Source: Anoplolepis gracilipes (lineage: Eukaryota > Arthropoda > Insecta > Hymenoptera > Formicidae). Taken from it: DNA of 64,000 nucleotides. The stretch is taken from assembly GCF_047496725.1 (NCBI RefSeq), contig NC_132978.1, positions 4,145,501-4,209,500 on the forward strand. The letters run 5' to 3'. The position numbers were made by a program, and so were the translations under genes. The notes below the pieces were generated by a model. It did not search any database, was not told the origin of the DNA, and saw only the letters and a list, made by a program, of their open reading frames with translations. Shown one piece after another: positions 50,731-63,489 of the stretch (position 1 is the first letter of the stretch; each line of letters begins with the position of its first letter).

Positions 50731-53290
50731 AGTTACCAGTTATTGTATCGAGAAAATTGGATACTTGTGCAAAATGCATGTTTTGAGTGAAATTTTTTTG
50801 ATAAAAGTTTTTATCGATTAAAATTAATAATAATAATCTTGCCTGGTATTATCTTCAAAAAGAGATAAATAATTAATTATCTAATTATTTTTACTTAATT
50901 TTCATAAAATTTTGCCTCTATGGTTTTAATGCTATTTAACATATTTCAAACATATAGTTCATTAACTGGAAGAAATTTAATTAAACTAAAATCTAATTAA
51001 ATATAAAAAACAAAAAAATGTTAATTATTTTTTTGTGCAGATCTTGAAACGCTTGTATCAGTATTAAAAATCATATGGCGTTTTCTACCTTACACACACA
51101 CACACACAAGAAATTTTAGAATCAACTGATAAAAATATTTTGAAAATATCTCGGAACATTGCATAGACAATGCTGAAAATAATGATGCAACAAAAAGAAT
51201 GAGAGTAAATAGCATTGATGTGATAAATAATACCGATGCAATATTGAAAAATACACAATTCATAGTTGCCAGCTTTACTAACGAGTACGCAAATTTTTTG
51301 ATAATAGAATCATGTTTATAAATACGAAAAATTTTAATATTATAAATTTTTTTAGAGAGAATAATATCTATTCTTGGCACGAAATTTTACAACTTTTAGA
51401 GGAATATCATTTTTGTAAGTGATTGTTAAGTCCGGCATATTTAATAATCAATAAAACATTATCTCTGACGAAATTTTGTATTATGACGACATTAAAGTAA
51501 TTAATTATTTTTCATATTTAGTTTTAATTTAATTTTATTTATTTATTACACGATTTATACAATTTTTATAACTTATACAAGACGTGCTTTTAAAATATGT
51601 ATGTATTCCATCGTTATCCTTATTATCATTTTTCTACTAAATTTTGCAAATATTATATGAAATGATAATGTAATGCTTAATGATATATAAAAGTTAATTT
51701 AGATTTACACAATTTTATTTAATTATTTATTTAATTATTTGTTTTTAATTTTGCTCATCTTCCGTGTTAAAAAATATTGTACTAAATAGAAAGAATGTAA
51801 AAGATAAAAAAATTAACATATTTCATATTCATATTTATTAACATATTTCTATACATATATACGTATAAAGAAAAAATAACGATAAATTTTTGAATACAAA
51901 ATCTTTTAAGCAAGCGTGTTCGATTTAATTCTCATTGACATTTACAAATCATTTGCTTAATAATAAAATCATTGCTAATCCGAATGTGGTTTAGAATAAT
52001 AGACGTCGAGTTACAGTCATTAATCATAATCATTATCACAATTTCATTGATATGATTGTGTGTTAACATTGTTCATGACTACAATTCAACTCAAAATGTG
52101 ATGATATCCGCAAGTGCTATGCAATTTCCGATCAAATAACGATTAATGAATAATCTATGCTGCTTAAAATACTCTACATTCCTATCCTGTTTCTCCCTCT
52201 CACTTTCTTTTATCTTCTTTCATTTTATATGCATTATCAGATAGATCTAAAATTTAATTATTTTCGCCAAGACATATTTTTTCATTGTACTTGATTAATA
52301 TTTTTCTTTGTTTTAACAATTTTTAATTAAAATTTTTGTTTATCTCTACTTTGTTATATATTTATTATCCGTTATACATCATTACGTTATATAATTTTGT
52401 TTCAATATAAATTTCAGTAGAAATCTCTCACTGTCAACAAATCTGTTATAAAATTTTAAAGCTATTTTTAGTAAGTTGTTTGATTCATTATTTTTTATTT
52501 TTATGAGTTTTTATCTACAATTTTTCTTAGAATTTTATGAAAAAATGCAAATATCATATTTTGATTTTAAAAGTATATATCTTATTTTCCGAATATGTTA
52601 CATGTATATGTATTTTTGTTATGTTAATATAAAAATTTAAATGTAAACTATACTTTTATTTGCATATATCTAATATTTTTAACATTTACTATATAACTAT
52701 ACACATATTAAACTTATATATTTAATATACTTATTTATTTAATTAAATATTGATTTAAATAAATTGTAGGGGAGATTTTGGTGAAAAAATTTCCAATATG
52801 TTTGATATACAATGGACCGCATATCATTTAACGTATATAGAAGGTGTCCTATAACTTTCAACTTTAGTTTTAATGAAAAATTCTTAAGCAAATTTATTTT
52901 CCTGCAAAACTTTGATGAAAGACATGATTTATAGGGCAGTTTTTAATACTTGGCGTTATATATTGCACTAATTGTAGATTTAACAGTTAACTGAGAATTA
53001 AATTAAATCAAATTATTATTATTTTAATTATCATATTAAGATATTCATTATAACCGTTTGCTTGTTTCTATGCTAAAGAGAATTTTAAAAAATGTTATAA
53101 ATGTCATTTTTAATTCAATGCAATTTTTTATTTAATCAGAGCAGCTTGTGTGTGTACACAAATCTCATATATACATATTAAAACGTTGTGAATAATTTTT
53201 TATAACATTTATGATAGTTTCATTCAATTTATCAACAAAAAGCAGAAAATTTAATTGAGAAAATTTAAAATATATGTAAAACTTGGAGCA
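50731..53290. other. AT-rich spacer, no gene seen
   Basis: More than 2.5 kb of very AT-rich sequence. A short (AC)n of about 9 units is at 51091-51108. Around 52846 a phrase beginning AAGGTGTCCTATAACTTTC recalls terminal repeats of some mariner-like elements, but I did not find its partner. Confidence 0.6.
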
Positions 53291-53292
53291 AC

Positions 53293-53331
53293 ATTACCTT
53301 TTAATATGTTTAAATCAATTTAAAAGGTAAT
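53293..53331. repeat. 12-base inverted repeat beside the long TG tract
   Basis: ATTACCTTTTAA at 53293-53304 and TTAAAAGGTAAT at 53320-53331 are exact reverse complements with a 15-base loop. They end 11 bases before the TG tract. Confidence 0.9.
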
Positions 53332-53339
53332 TTATCGAC

Positions 53340-53798
<459 letters not shown>

Positions 53799-53799
53799 C

Positions 53800-54400
53800 T
53801 TAAATTTAAATATTAAGTACACTATGCATAAGTACATTATTCAATTACAAGTTAAATGGTATATTTATGCCAATAATATATTCGGAATATATATATATAT
53901 ATATATAAAAATTCATGAACGTATTTCATATGCATTTCAGATCGCATTTAACAAGTTCTCAGCATATGATGAATAATTTTGATTAATACTAATGAGAATA
54001 CATTTCGTTCATAAACTATGTAAATTTATGCAGTCAATGTAGAAAGTTTATTTTTATACACATTATATGTTGAATAATATAATAGAAGAAAAACAGAAAA
54101 TATATAATAAAAATTTAATAAAAAAAACATATCATGAGCTGTATATGTAATTTGGATAAATATATTTTTCGATCGAACAATTAGTAAGACATATAAAGAC
54201 CGTAAATAAATACTGAAAAAATTAGAAAATGTATTGTGCATGATACACTTCAATTAAAAAATACCTTTTGCATTGTTTGCAATATAAGTATGTACAACAG
54301 CCTACTAATTATTTACGTTTTTATTCGCTGTTATAGACGCCGATTATTATAATCTAATATTATAATTAACTTTCTCCTCATTATTTATATTTTTTTATAA
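53800..54400. other. AT-rich spacer, no gene seen
   Basis: Contains a TA run at about 53890-53908 and A/T-rich unique sequence. No gene seen. Confidence 0.65.
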
Positions 54401-54404
54401 AACA

Positions 54405-55860
54405 TAAACCCCCGCCCTCCGTTCGCCGTTAATAAAACTCCCAGAATGGCTTCGTTGTAAACCGCTATATTTTAATTCGAGAAAAGTCACGAGCACTTTT
54501 GATACCGCGTATTGCACTTTTAGTTGAAAACGGATACGTTACGGCGAGTGCCGGTCCCTTTTGCCGCGCGCTTACTTCCTATTCGCAAAGAGAAGCTCCC
54601 CGAAGAGCGTCGTCGGGCTTCCCATACGAGAGGGTGGGTTTCGCGCGCGTGCGAAACGTATGGATTGTATAACACGATAAAGTCATGGTAGTATAACGAC
54701 GCTCTCTTCTACTTCTTTTCTACTTTTAAGTCTCCTTCGCACCTTCTCTCGACCTTCCGAGTCGCGCATCTCGCACGCACTTAACACCTTATTCTCAAAT
54801 AATTGTGACAAACAAGATGCCAAACGACGTTTCTGCTTCCTTTCTCCCTCACTCTCTCTTTCCATCTCGCGATATGACATAAATGACGTTTCTGAGGCGC
54901 ACGTTTCCTGAAAGCGACGCTACGTGTTGGAAATTCATAATTTTCTAATCTGCATTCGCTTTTAACCGTTTCACGCAGCTGTCGACGTTCCGTGTCTCTC
55001 TTTACTACAATCTTCATGACGGATCTAAGAGACATGTATAACATACATAGCATATATTAATTAAGAGCACTATTATAATGTAAAAGATTTTTCTCAAGTA
55101 TGAAAAATTTACAGCAATCTTGAAGTTTGTCATTTTTTTCTCGCGATCAGGAAGGCCAAATATTATCGCAACTGCTTGGAAAATCTTATTTGTCAGATCT
55201 AAGAGAGGCACGATTTACATCAGCATGAACACCGCGCATAATGTGTAACTTGTAATTAATTTCTTTGACTTCCTCCTAGATTTATTTATTCTCGCACGCC
55301 GTGAATATATGATGTCTTACGCGATGGTAAATTTATCGATTAACCATTTACCAGTTTCTTCGTTACGCAACCGTTAAATCTCGCTCAGCCACGGCGAGCA
55401 TCGACCTTCCTCCTGAATCTTCTCAAATGTGAAAGTTATGAAATCCTCGGTGACACCGTCGTATTATTAATCGCGCAACCACCCACCGAGCATTCATTCA
55501 TGGAGCAATGTATCGTTGACGCGACACAGATTACACGCTACCCTTGCGCTCCGATAATTTTTAGAAATTTATCGCGATCTCGTTCGCGAAGCGAGGAGAA
55601 ATGAAACAAGAAGGGAACGGAAGTTAAAATCTACGGGAACTATCGCGTGTGCGTTCTATGACCAATCGTTAATATGATTGATTGATGACTACTACAATAT
55701 ACGCGTATCGATTTTTATTTCTGAAACTTTTGACGTCGCGATTTGTATCGCATGACATTAATTTGCTGCGTCTTATCTATTTCTCGCTCGTACGCTCGTG
55801 ACTTTGTTTCGTAATAAAATTGATTTATTTAAGTCCTCGTGCGGCGAAATTGCATCCCGT
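54405..55860. other. GC-richer zone, no gene recognised
   Basis: Two GC-richer parts (54.4-55.0 and 55.3-55.86 kb) are split by an AT-rich stretch. Minus frames of 65-90 codons at 54683-55053 are basic and pyrimidine-derived, without a domain. Possible regulatory DNA. Confidence 0.35.
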
Positions 55861-56378
55861 AAAATGTTTAAGAACGATGATACATATCTCCTTTTATTTT
55901 ATTGCAAAATAATTATTTTATCAAATAACAGTATGCATTTAAAGTTACTTTAATGTTAAATTATATCGTTAAAGGGAACATTTAAAATAGATATTATTAC
56001 CGCAAATATTAATAATTTAATAATCCGTTGTATACTGTGTGTAATTATCAAAGTGATTATCAATTTAACACTAATATCATGCAATTAACATATTTGTACA
56101 GATTTTTCACCTGCTATCACAGAATCGCAATCTTTGGATATTATACAGAGATTTCCAGCATTTTAATAATTGCAAATTCTAGTGTAATAAAAGCAAGATT
56201 AATTCTGATAGACAAAGACCTAAGATGCCATTATTCATTTTCATATTGTTGACGCTTTTGTCATTCCATTTCGGTGGAAATTAAAGTCCATAATAAGTAG
56301 CTGTATATGTAAAAGCACGTAAACTCCAAATATATTTTGCGCGTTGAAGCTGCATCCAATAAAGTGTTTAAGAGAACG

Positions 56379-56432
<54 letters not shown>

Positions 56433-57060
56433 TTTTATTATTTTATCACCAAATAATAACACGCATTTAAAGTTATTTGTACGAGAATGCAATGGACATA
56501 TAAGATCGTAAAACTAAATGATTACAGAAAAGGAAAAGAAAAATATGATTTCTACATATAATCATATAGCTGCCAGCGTTTTTTTCTTTTTTTACGATCT
56601 AAGACGGTATCCTTTCTACCGGTTAATCTTTTGCGATCGTAAAACCCATGAAGAGCGGAAGTGACGTAGTTTTTATTGACAATAAAACGCACTCACGCGG
56701 AATGTTATCCATTGCAAAAAAGCTCGAATATATCTTATCTCTAACATATATACAATTCTCTAAACTATCACTACAATAAATAAAGCGCTCAGTCAGCGAA
56801 TAATCCATATTTTTATAATTGCATAAAAAACCCACATTTGTCAAAATATAATATCGTTGTTATCAATTAATTAATTTTATTTTATCTTTTTATTTACTTT
56901 ACTTATCTATTAAAAGTAATTTTAATTAGGACGAGATAAACTATTTTTTTTCTCTAAATATAACAATTATATTTTAAAAAATCTACATAAAAAAATATAA
57001 TCTGTACTGTAGATTTTAAAAATAATTCATGACTGTAAAAATAGCTCACGCCGCTTATAA
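55861..57060. other. AT-rich spacer, no gene seen
   Basis: Contains the TA tract at 56381-56429 and dense stops. Short frames have no recognisable product. Confidence 0.6.
56381..56429. repeat. (TA)n microsatellite, 49 bases
   Basis: About 24 uninterrupted TA units followed by TTTTTTTT. This is the longest TA run in the window. Confidence 0.97.
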
Positions 57061-57069
57061 TTCGTCATA

Positions 57070-58960
57070 ATGTCCCTTCATTGTGTAAGTTTCAGCGTTG
57101 TAATATTTACAAAAGAATGTGCGTAATTTCGAGATATATTTTCGCCGCGTGTTGGATAAATTTTTAACAAAGCGACGGTATGTGTAGAGCGCAACGGTTT
57201 CGCTAAAATCTGCTTCGAGAGGATTATAAAAGGCAAAAGAAAGCAAATGTCATAAGAAATCACGATGGAGCAAAGAATAAATAAAAAAAAGAAAAACGAA
57301 AGCCATTTTGCCAACTAAACAAACACATCTATTTAATCGAGAGGTGCGCTTAGAACCGCGTAAATAAACGCAGAGAGAGAGAGAGAGAGAGAGAGAAGGA
57401 GAAAGAGAAGCAGAGTTAGGTTATCCCTGCAGACTAAATTGGGTTAGTTGAAATCCGTTTACGCTAACTCTAATGGTGAAAGCGTGAGTCGCATGGGCAT
57501 CGACACCAAAACATCGGCCGAGAACCATCACCCTGCGTGAAGGGCGGTTCAATGAATAGAGTGGCGAGAACGGTCAGTTTTTTGATCGTCAAATATTGGT
57601 ATCGAGCGCTTGCCTTCTCGGTTCACTGTTCGATTCGATTTATTTTGTGCATCGTGCGATACGTGACAGCGTGGATTGTATAGCATAACACGTATTCGAA
57701 AAGTTTCGGAGCGAGCTCGCATGGTACGGAAATTATTCATGATTTGAAGACTTTCAATTAATAACAATTGATATCTGTAATAATTTATTGAACGTATTCA
57801 AGTAGGTCAGTCACGTGTACGTGGAGAGTAACGCGGAGCATGTAATCGAATTGTTTGAATTTTTTGTAAAATTATTTTCGCATTATTTAAATTCGAGCGA
57901 TGCAACTCGTATGTTACATCAGGTATCAGTGGATAACGATGTATGTAATTGAATTCAAATTCATGTTTAATAATCAATGACCACGCATAACTTATACCAG
58001 TTAATCAAGTAAACATATCGATTTTACTAGCAAATAGGTAATTTAGCACGAATATTAAATGCGTATTAAAAGACATTTATCAGCGAGATAGCGGTGACAT
58101 TAGCAAATTGTTAACGAAATATTTCAACAGCTAATGCATATAGTATTAGTAGGGATTAAGAAAGCACAGATTGCGCCGATATACATTATACTATGACAAT
58201 ATTATTTGTGTTAATTGTGGACTGAGAAAATAATAGATCTACTCGACGCGCGGAATCGAAATTTCCGTGCCGCTCGCAAACTCCAATGTCAGCTATTTCA
58301 CGAAGGAAATTATAGCAGTTGTGTCTTGTGTCTCTCGACGACGTTCTTCGCGACATTCCTCGTAGTTTCGCTCCAGCAAAATGTCGTCGAGGTGGAAGAA
58401 ATTCTCCCGCGCTGGGAGAAAATTCGTTCTGATTCAACTACATTTTTCTCCCGTAACGCAGTTTTAAGTACATATACGAACTCTGTCTGTCGAGCGATCG
58501 AAGTCATTGGGATTGTCACGCGACACACAACCCGCGGTAGGTATGTCGAGATAGAGTCGTGACACGGGGGACATTATCGGAGCAGGACCGAAAAACTTCT
58601 CTCGAATCGCTTCCGAAATAAAGAAAGAGATTCTGTCTTTCTCTCTTTCTCTTTTTTTTTTTTTGTCCCTCGGTATCTTCGACGACGTAACGGCGGAAGG
58701 TCGTATCTACCGGGAAGGTTAAAGGCCAAGCTCCCCTTTTTTCCATCTCCTCTATGGAAAATGCACCTCCGAGAGCAGAAACGCGGACCCAAGACGCGAT
58801 TTCACTCCGGAGACCGTACTCAACATCCCTCCCTTTTTCTCGCCTTCTTCGAGGTCTGCCGCAAATAAAAGTAAACTGGACTCTGGTTCCAACAGTGTTG
58901 ATGCACCACCATAGCAACTACGTTAAAAAGTGTAGAGCAGTGTTTCCCAACTCTCGTCTA
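57070..58960. other. GC-richer zone upstream of the receptor exon
   Basis: Higher GC content at 57.07-57.72 and 58.2-58.96 kb, with an AT-rich gap between. An (AG)12 tract is at 57372-57395. Overlapping frames of 60-133 codons occur on both strands without domains. An RFX X-box-like half site, CCATAGCAAC, lies at about 58909-58918. Could contain regulatory elements of the receptor gene. Confidence 0.35.
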
Positions 58961-58969
58961 AATTGGAAT

Positions 58970-59830
58970 CTCCCTTTAGAGTACGAGTGTAGAAATATCG
59001 TGCAATGTTTAGATGACACATTAATTGTGCAAATTAGCTTAAGAATAAAAAATAATTTCTTTTTTCCTTGTTTTATTATCATTTGAAATAAAATGTATTT
59101 TTTATTACAAAAAAAATAAAATTACTTCAGCAAATTATTTCTGTTTAGTTACTCTATATTTGTGTGTATGTGAACGCGTGTACGTGCATGCACGTGTATG
59201 TATGTAATAATAATAAAAATAGAAATTAAATAAAAATTAAAAATACAAAAAAAAACAAAAATTAAAAGATACTATTATCAATTGAGCATATTTAAATTCA
59301 AGTTTGGTTTAATATATACCAATAAATTATATCTCTACCGAACTTTTTTTAAGTGGAAATTATAATTATAAATGCAGCAACCTACTAATTATTACTTTCG
59401 AGAAACACACTCGTACAGAATACATGCTAACCATTTATTAAGCAATTAACTTTCCAGCGAGAAGGCATAGTCTACGTAGCACTGATTGCATATCATTGGT
59501 CTATTTAAATTTTGATTTTATAAAGTATTATAAATTATTTTCGCTCCCATTGTTTTCTCCCGTATAAATGTCTATTAGACAGAAAGAGTGTATTAATGAA
59601 TAAATATGAATGATTCAATATCTATACGCAAGCTTCTACAAGAGAAATATTACAAAAATTTTATTTATCTACGTACATATTTTGTGGCAGTTCGCCATTT
59701 ATTAAAATCAATCTACCGTTTCCATGCCATTTTTTATCTATCGAATTAAATGAGCTTACATCAACCTTGTGATGGATTAGAACGCTTTTCGCTTTCGTAT
59801 TATATTACAAGTTTCTCATTTCTATTTTCA
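58970..59830. other. AT-rich sequence immediately upstream of the exon
   Basis: Includes an alternating purine-pyrimidine patch (ACGCGTGTACGTGCATGCACGTG) at about 59174-59196. The last 25 bases are pyrimidine-rich and end TTTTCAG at 59831, a good splice acceptor for the next exon. Confidence 0.6.
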
Positions 59831-59831
59831 G

Positions 59832-60055
59832 ATTGGGCCCGCACGGAAGATGATAGTCATTTAAGAATCCTCTCCGACGTGCGACGAGTCTTTGAGGATG
59901 TGCAGTTCGGTGTTAAAGTGTCGGTGAAAGAGCGGAGCAATCTCGCGAATATCTATGATTTCTTTTTCTCTCCTTTATTGCGCTTTATCTTACGGGAAAT
60001 CCGCACAAACGATGTCATAGCCGTCCAAGTGCGAACTGTCTTCACGTCGGACACG
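59832..60055 (+). promoter_or_regulatory. 5' leader of the receptor exon with three upstream ORFs
   Basis: If the acceptor at 59830-59831 is used, 224 bases of untranslated leader precede the main ATG. Three short upstream ORFs lie inside it: 59850-59864 (4 codons plus TAA), 59898-59927 (9 codons plus TGA) and 59955-60020 (21 codons plus TAG). None overlaps the main start. The main frame is itself open back through the leader, so an N-terminally extended product cannot be excluded, but the signal peptide begins at 60056. Confidence 0.45.
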
Positions 60056-60128
60056 ATGGCACTGTTGTTCGCCATAATCGTTATTTCGATCACTACTGCC
60101 ATGTCGCTGCCACCGGTTATTAGAATCG
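60056..60128 (+). CDS. first coding exon of an ionotropic glutamate receptor, probably kainate type (partial)
   Basis: The exon encodes 24 residues plus the first base of the next codon. It opens at ATG in a favourable context (ACACGATGG) with a hydrophobic signal peptide of about 15-17 residues (MALLFAIIVISITTAM), followed by SLPPVIRI and a split Gly codon. The motif PPVIRIG matches the first beta strand of the amino-terminal (LIVBP-like) domain that begins the mature part of insect kainate-type receptors, where it normally continues with AIF. The donor AATCG|GTGAGT at 60129 is close to consensus and leaves phase 1. Such receptors are tetrameric cation channels at synapses, with the amino-terminal domain outside the cell. 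No later exon was found in the remaining 3.9 kb, so the gene must continue past the window. Family is recognised from a short motif only, so the subtype is uncertain. Confidence 0.55.
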
Positions 60129-60477
60129 GTGAGTATCAATTTATATATATGTTAATTTCTAGCTTACTTAGGCACAAATTCAAATAATTTATAATAGCTC
60201 CGTTATATAATTTGTTTTAATTTGAACAGTCAAGTATCTGTTAAAAGTAAAATAGTTAAAAATTGTTAATTTACTAAGAAATATTTACAAAACATCTCAT
60301 GAAATTGTAGAATCAAAATTTATCAAATATTAGGATGAACAAATGTGTTAGTTTTCTCTTTCTCGTTAAAACTGTATGCTTTTAAGCTTCAACAATATTT
60401 TGTAAATTATATATAACACACGATATTTTTTATATCTATCAACGTTCTCTCGTGACTTATGATTTTTGTACACATCG

Positions 60478-60876
60478 TTGATCACAGGTTGTCAGGCTGA
60501 ACAAAAAGCAAACTGTCACTATGCGTAGTTTTCTCTCTTGGACTGTCAATTAGTTCGGTCATTCACGTGAAATTGTCTAGTCTTTTATTATACGTCCACA
60601 AAAAAGATTTCCACAACAATCAATTGTACGGTAGAATTTACGTCGTACTAAATCCATGGATTTTGCGCAAATACAATGAACGAGCTTGCGCCAACAAAAA
60701 ACAAACATGGATGTGACATGAATTGAATATCTGAGAAAAGGTGACATTTTTATCTTAGGAATATAAAAATATTATCTTTTTTAATTACACATAGATTATT
60801 TATATATATATATATATATATATAGTTAATATAGTTACAGTTTGCTTTTCGTTCAACCTGACAACCTGTAATCAAT
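60478..60876. mobile_element. MITE-like element with 42-base terminal inverted repeats
   Basis: The left terminus at 60478-60519 and the right terminus at 60835-60876 are reverse complements with about four mismatches over 42 bases. Both share TTGAT, then ACAGGTTGTCAGG and AAAAGCAAACTGT. The total length is about 400 bases, there is no coding capacity, and the interior is AT-rich with a (TA)12 run at 60801-60824. This matches a non-autonomous DNA transposon. If the element proper starts at CAGGTTGTC, the flanks read CA on the left and TA on the right, so a TA target duplication with one substitution is possible. The superfamily is uncertain. Confidence 0.75.
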
Positions 60877-60912
60877 ATATATTATATATCTTATATAAAT
60901 AATAAAGATAAT

Positions 60913-60915
<3 letters not shown>

Positions 60916-60950
<35 letters not shown>
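60916..60950. repeat. (TA)n microsatellite
   Basis: About 17 uninterrupted TA units, 40 bases after the MITE-like element. Confidence 0.97.
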
Positions 60951-60953
<3 letters not shown>

Positions 60954-61039
60954 TATATTTATTATATATTTGATATATAATATATCAAAGAAAATAAACA
61001 AACAACTTTTATTAAAATTATCATTTAAATGTTCTTGTA

Positions 61040-61900
61040 AAACAGCACGTAGTAGCACATAAGTTTTCTCGCGCGTCTCAGTCTCTACAAACTTGCTACA
61101 GCAAGTGAGTGAGTCGCAAGTCAGTCTCAGCTTCGATCTTCTCTACTTGTAAGTTTTTCCGCGTTTATAGGCCGCGAACTCGGCCGAAACTTTCCGCTGG
61201 ATGATTACGTTGCTCCACGACAAGTAGATGCATCGCGGTTCGGAATTACAGAGTACGGAGCCGCTAAGTACAACGCGCGCACCGAGATCGAATCTTCACC
61301 TGTTACCGCGCCCGCTCGCGACTTCATCACTATGGGTCTCATTAGTATTCCGAAAGTGTTCACGTGGGTGTAGAGCAAACGTGTCCATGCGTGGGATCCC
61401 GGGTTTCGACTCTCCGTGTGTCTGTGTGTGTGTGTGTGTGTGTGTTACACTATTCGTTCGTGTTGCACAAACACGCACACACACATACGTACGCACACGA
61501 TGCGAGAGCAGAGCTCGAGGCTGCTGCCACTGCTTGCTCGCCAGTTAAGTCTGACGGTAGGAAAGTTTTCCGTCGATCTAATTGGTTGAATTTCTGCGGG
61601 GCAACCACCTCGAGGGAAACTTGTCCGCAATTTCCTATGATGTCGTTGTGAGAATGAAGAGAGGACGATAAAGCGAGCCAGGACTTGTCAGATGGAGCAC
61701 GCGCGTCTTATGTGAGACGAATGGGGAACCCGAAAGAAAATAGGGTGTCCCCGGAGGGACCAGAGATCCTCTTCTCGGCATCTCTGAGAGATCGCGAGAC
61801 CGCAAAGAAAATACGAGGGATATTATGTATTCATGCCCGCTACCCATAATCTTTCTCACATTTGGGAACGTAATTGAAATATCTATTACTCACACGGTAC
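61040..61900 (+). promoter_or_regulatory. GC-rich island with initiator-like words and a splice donor
   Basis: A CpG-rich block begins after AT-rich sequence. TCAGTC words, which match the insect initiator consensus TCAGTY, occur at about 61078-61083 and 61121-61127. A strong donor CTT|GTAAGT follows at 61149. This arrangement would fit an alternative short first exon, which would bypass the signal-peptide exon at 60056, or a separate transcript. A (TG)n tract lies at 61423-61445. The overlapping frames have no domain. Confidence 0.3.
61423..61445. repeat. (TG)n microsatellite
   Basis: Eleven TG units, followed 25 bases later by a short CA-rich stretch. Confidence 0.95.
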
Positions 61901-62042
61901 GCGTCGGAAAGTTGCGCGTCTGTAATGTAAACATAAAATATAAAAACAATTAGTTAAATAATTCGGTCGTCCAATATGATGCCAAGTAAAAAATTAATTC
62001 TTTCTCTTTATACATATATTAAAAAGAAAGAGAAAGGGAGAA

Positions 62043-62058
62043 AGAGAGAGAGAGAGAG
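62043..62058. repeat. short (AG)8 microsatellite
   Basis: Eight AG units preceded by imperfect AAAGAGAAAGGGAG sequence. Confidence 0.9.
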
Positions 62059-62877
62059 AATTGAAAAGAATTTTGGATTATAATAGTGCGGGCACATAGA
62101 TATTCATATGTAGTAATCTCGGTGATAGAAGTTATGTAACTCTTCCCTGAATAATAGATATGTGTACGAGTCGTTATGCAAAATGGAAAACTCGCTGCAT
62201 TTTTCAGTAATGAAAAAAAGATAGAATAATTTTTATGATTTTTATAGATAATCAAGAAAAAAGGAAAAGATTGATTAAAAATTATCTTGTCTCATTAATC
62301 TTAAAATTCTTGTAATATAAATTAATAAATAATACAAGATTTATTTAATATGCATAGAATATTTGTATTTAACATTTATTAAATACAGCAGATTATAATT
62401 AATTGTATTGGTTGAGTAACAAAAATATACAAAAAAAATTGTCTCTAAACGCAAATGTGTAAACATTCTTAGAATAATGATGGAATAAATATGTAGAAGA
62501 AAATAAAAGTATCACAATGATTAAGAATGATAAAAATATACATATACATATAATATCCATATAATAATTTTATTCAGTTTATTATATTTTATTATTTATT
62601 GTTATATTTTCCACATTTTCTCATAGCTTGTTAAATAAAATTGTTGTTTTCAGAAAGTATTGAAAAATATTTATTTGTAGTCAGTCGTAACAAAACAGAA
62701 CCGGAATGTCATTAACACATTTATGGCCAATGGGCTGTTAACGATTTGCGCGAAACGCATTCTATACATTATGTATTGAAATGGCAGTTATACATATCAA
62801 TGCTCACAACGTATTATTTCAAATATACGTATATATGTAAATATAGTTAAAATTTTTTTCAAAATTTGATGTATGTT

Positions 62878-62881
<4 letters not shown>

Positions 62882-62908
<27 letters not shown>
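62882..62908. repeat. (AT)13 microsatellite
   Basis: Thirteen AT units in very AT-rich DNA. Confidence 0.95.
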
Positions 62909-63489
62909 AAGGTTTATATATTTTTTTCACAATTTTATTCATACATTTATTCATATATTTATTCATATATTTAAATTTACGTTTATTTATTTTAGCTTTG
63001 AATTATTTAAATTAAAAAAAAGTGTCCAAGACAAATACGTTAAAAATCATTTTTTTTAAAGTATTGTAATTTTTGAAATTTTCATGATTTTATTACCATT
63101 AAACTGCTTAATTTTCTTGTATATAATTATGCAGCTTTACGTAATAATTTCAATATTATTTTGAAATAATCGCCAATAATTGCAATAATTCTTTGTTTAC
63201 ATCAATAGAAAGATCAATTATTATTATATCTGTTGAAAATATAGCTTGGTGAGAAAATTATTAAGCGCCTATCGTGTATTGCATTCAATCAAAATACAAG
63301 TCACTTAATATTATTTTATATTATACGTTGAGAATCATCATCAACGATAGACATAAATTGTACGCTCACATTTCGCGTGTAAGATCATCCATGCTGTAAG
63401 AGAATATCATTGCGGTTCTCCACGCTCGAAATCAAAACGATAGGAAGGGCACTCTAGTTTCAGTGCCAACGTTATATGCAGTAAATTAC

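Noticed and set aside
52836..52930. Possible mariner-type terminal repeat (GGTGTCCTATAACTTTC)
   Set aside because: No inverted partner was found within a plausible distance, so a mobile element is not supported.
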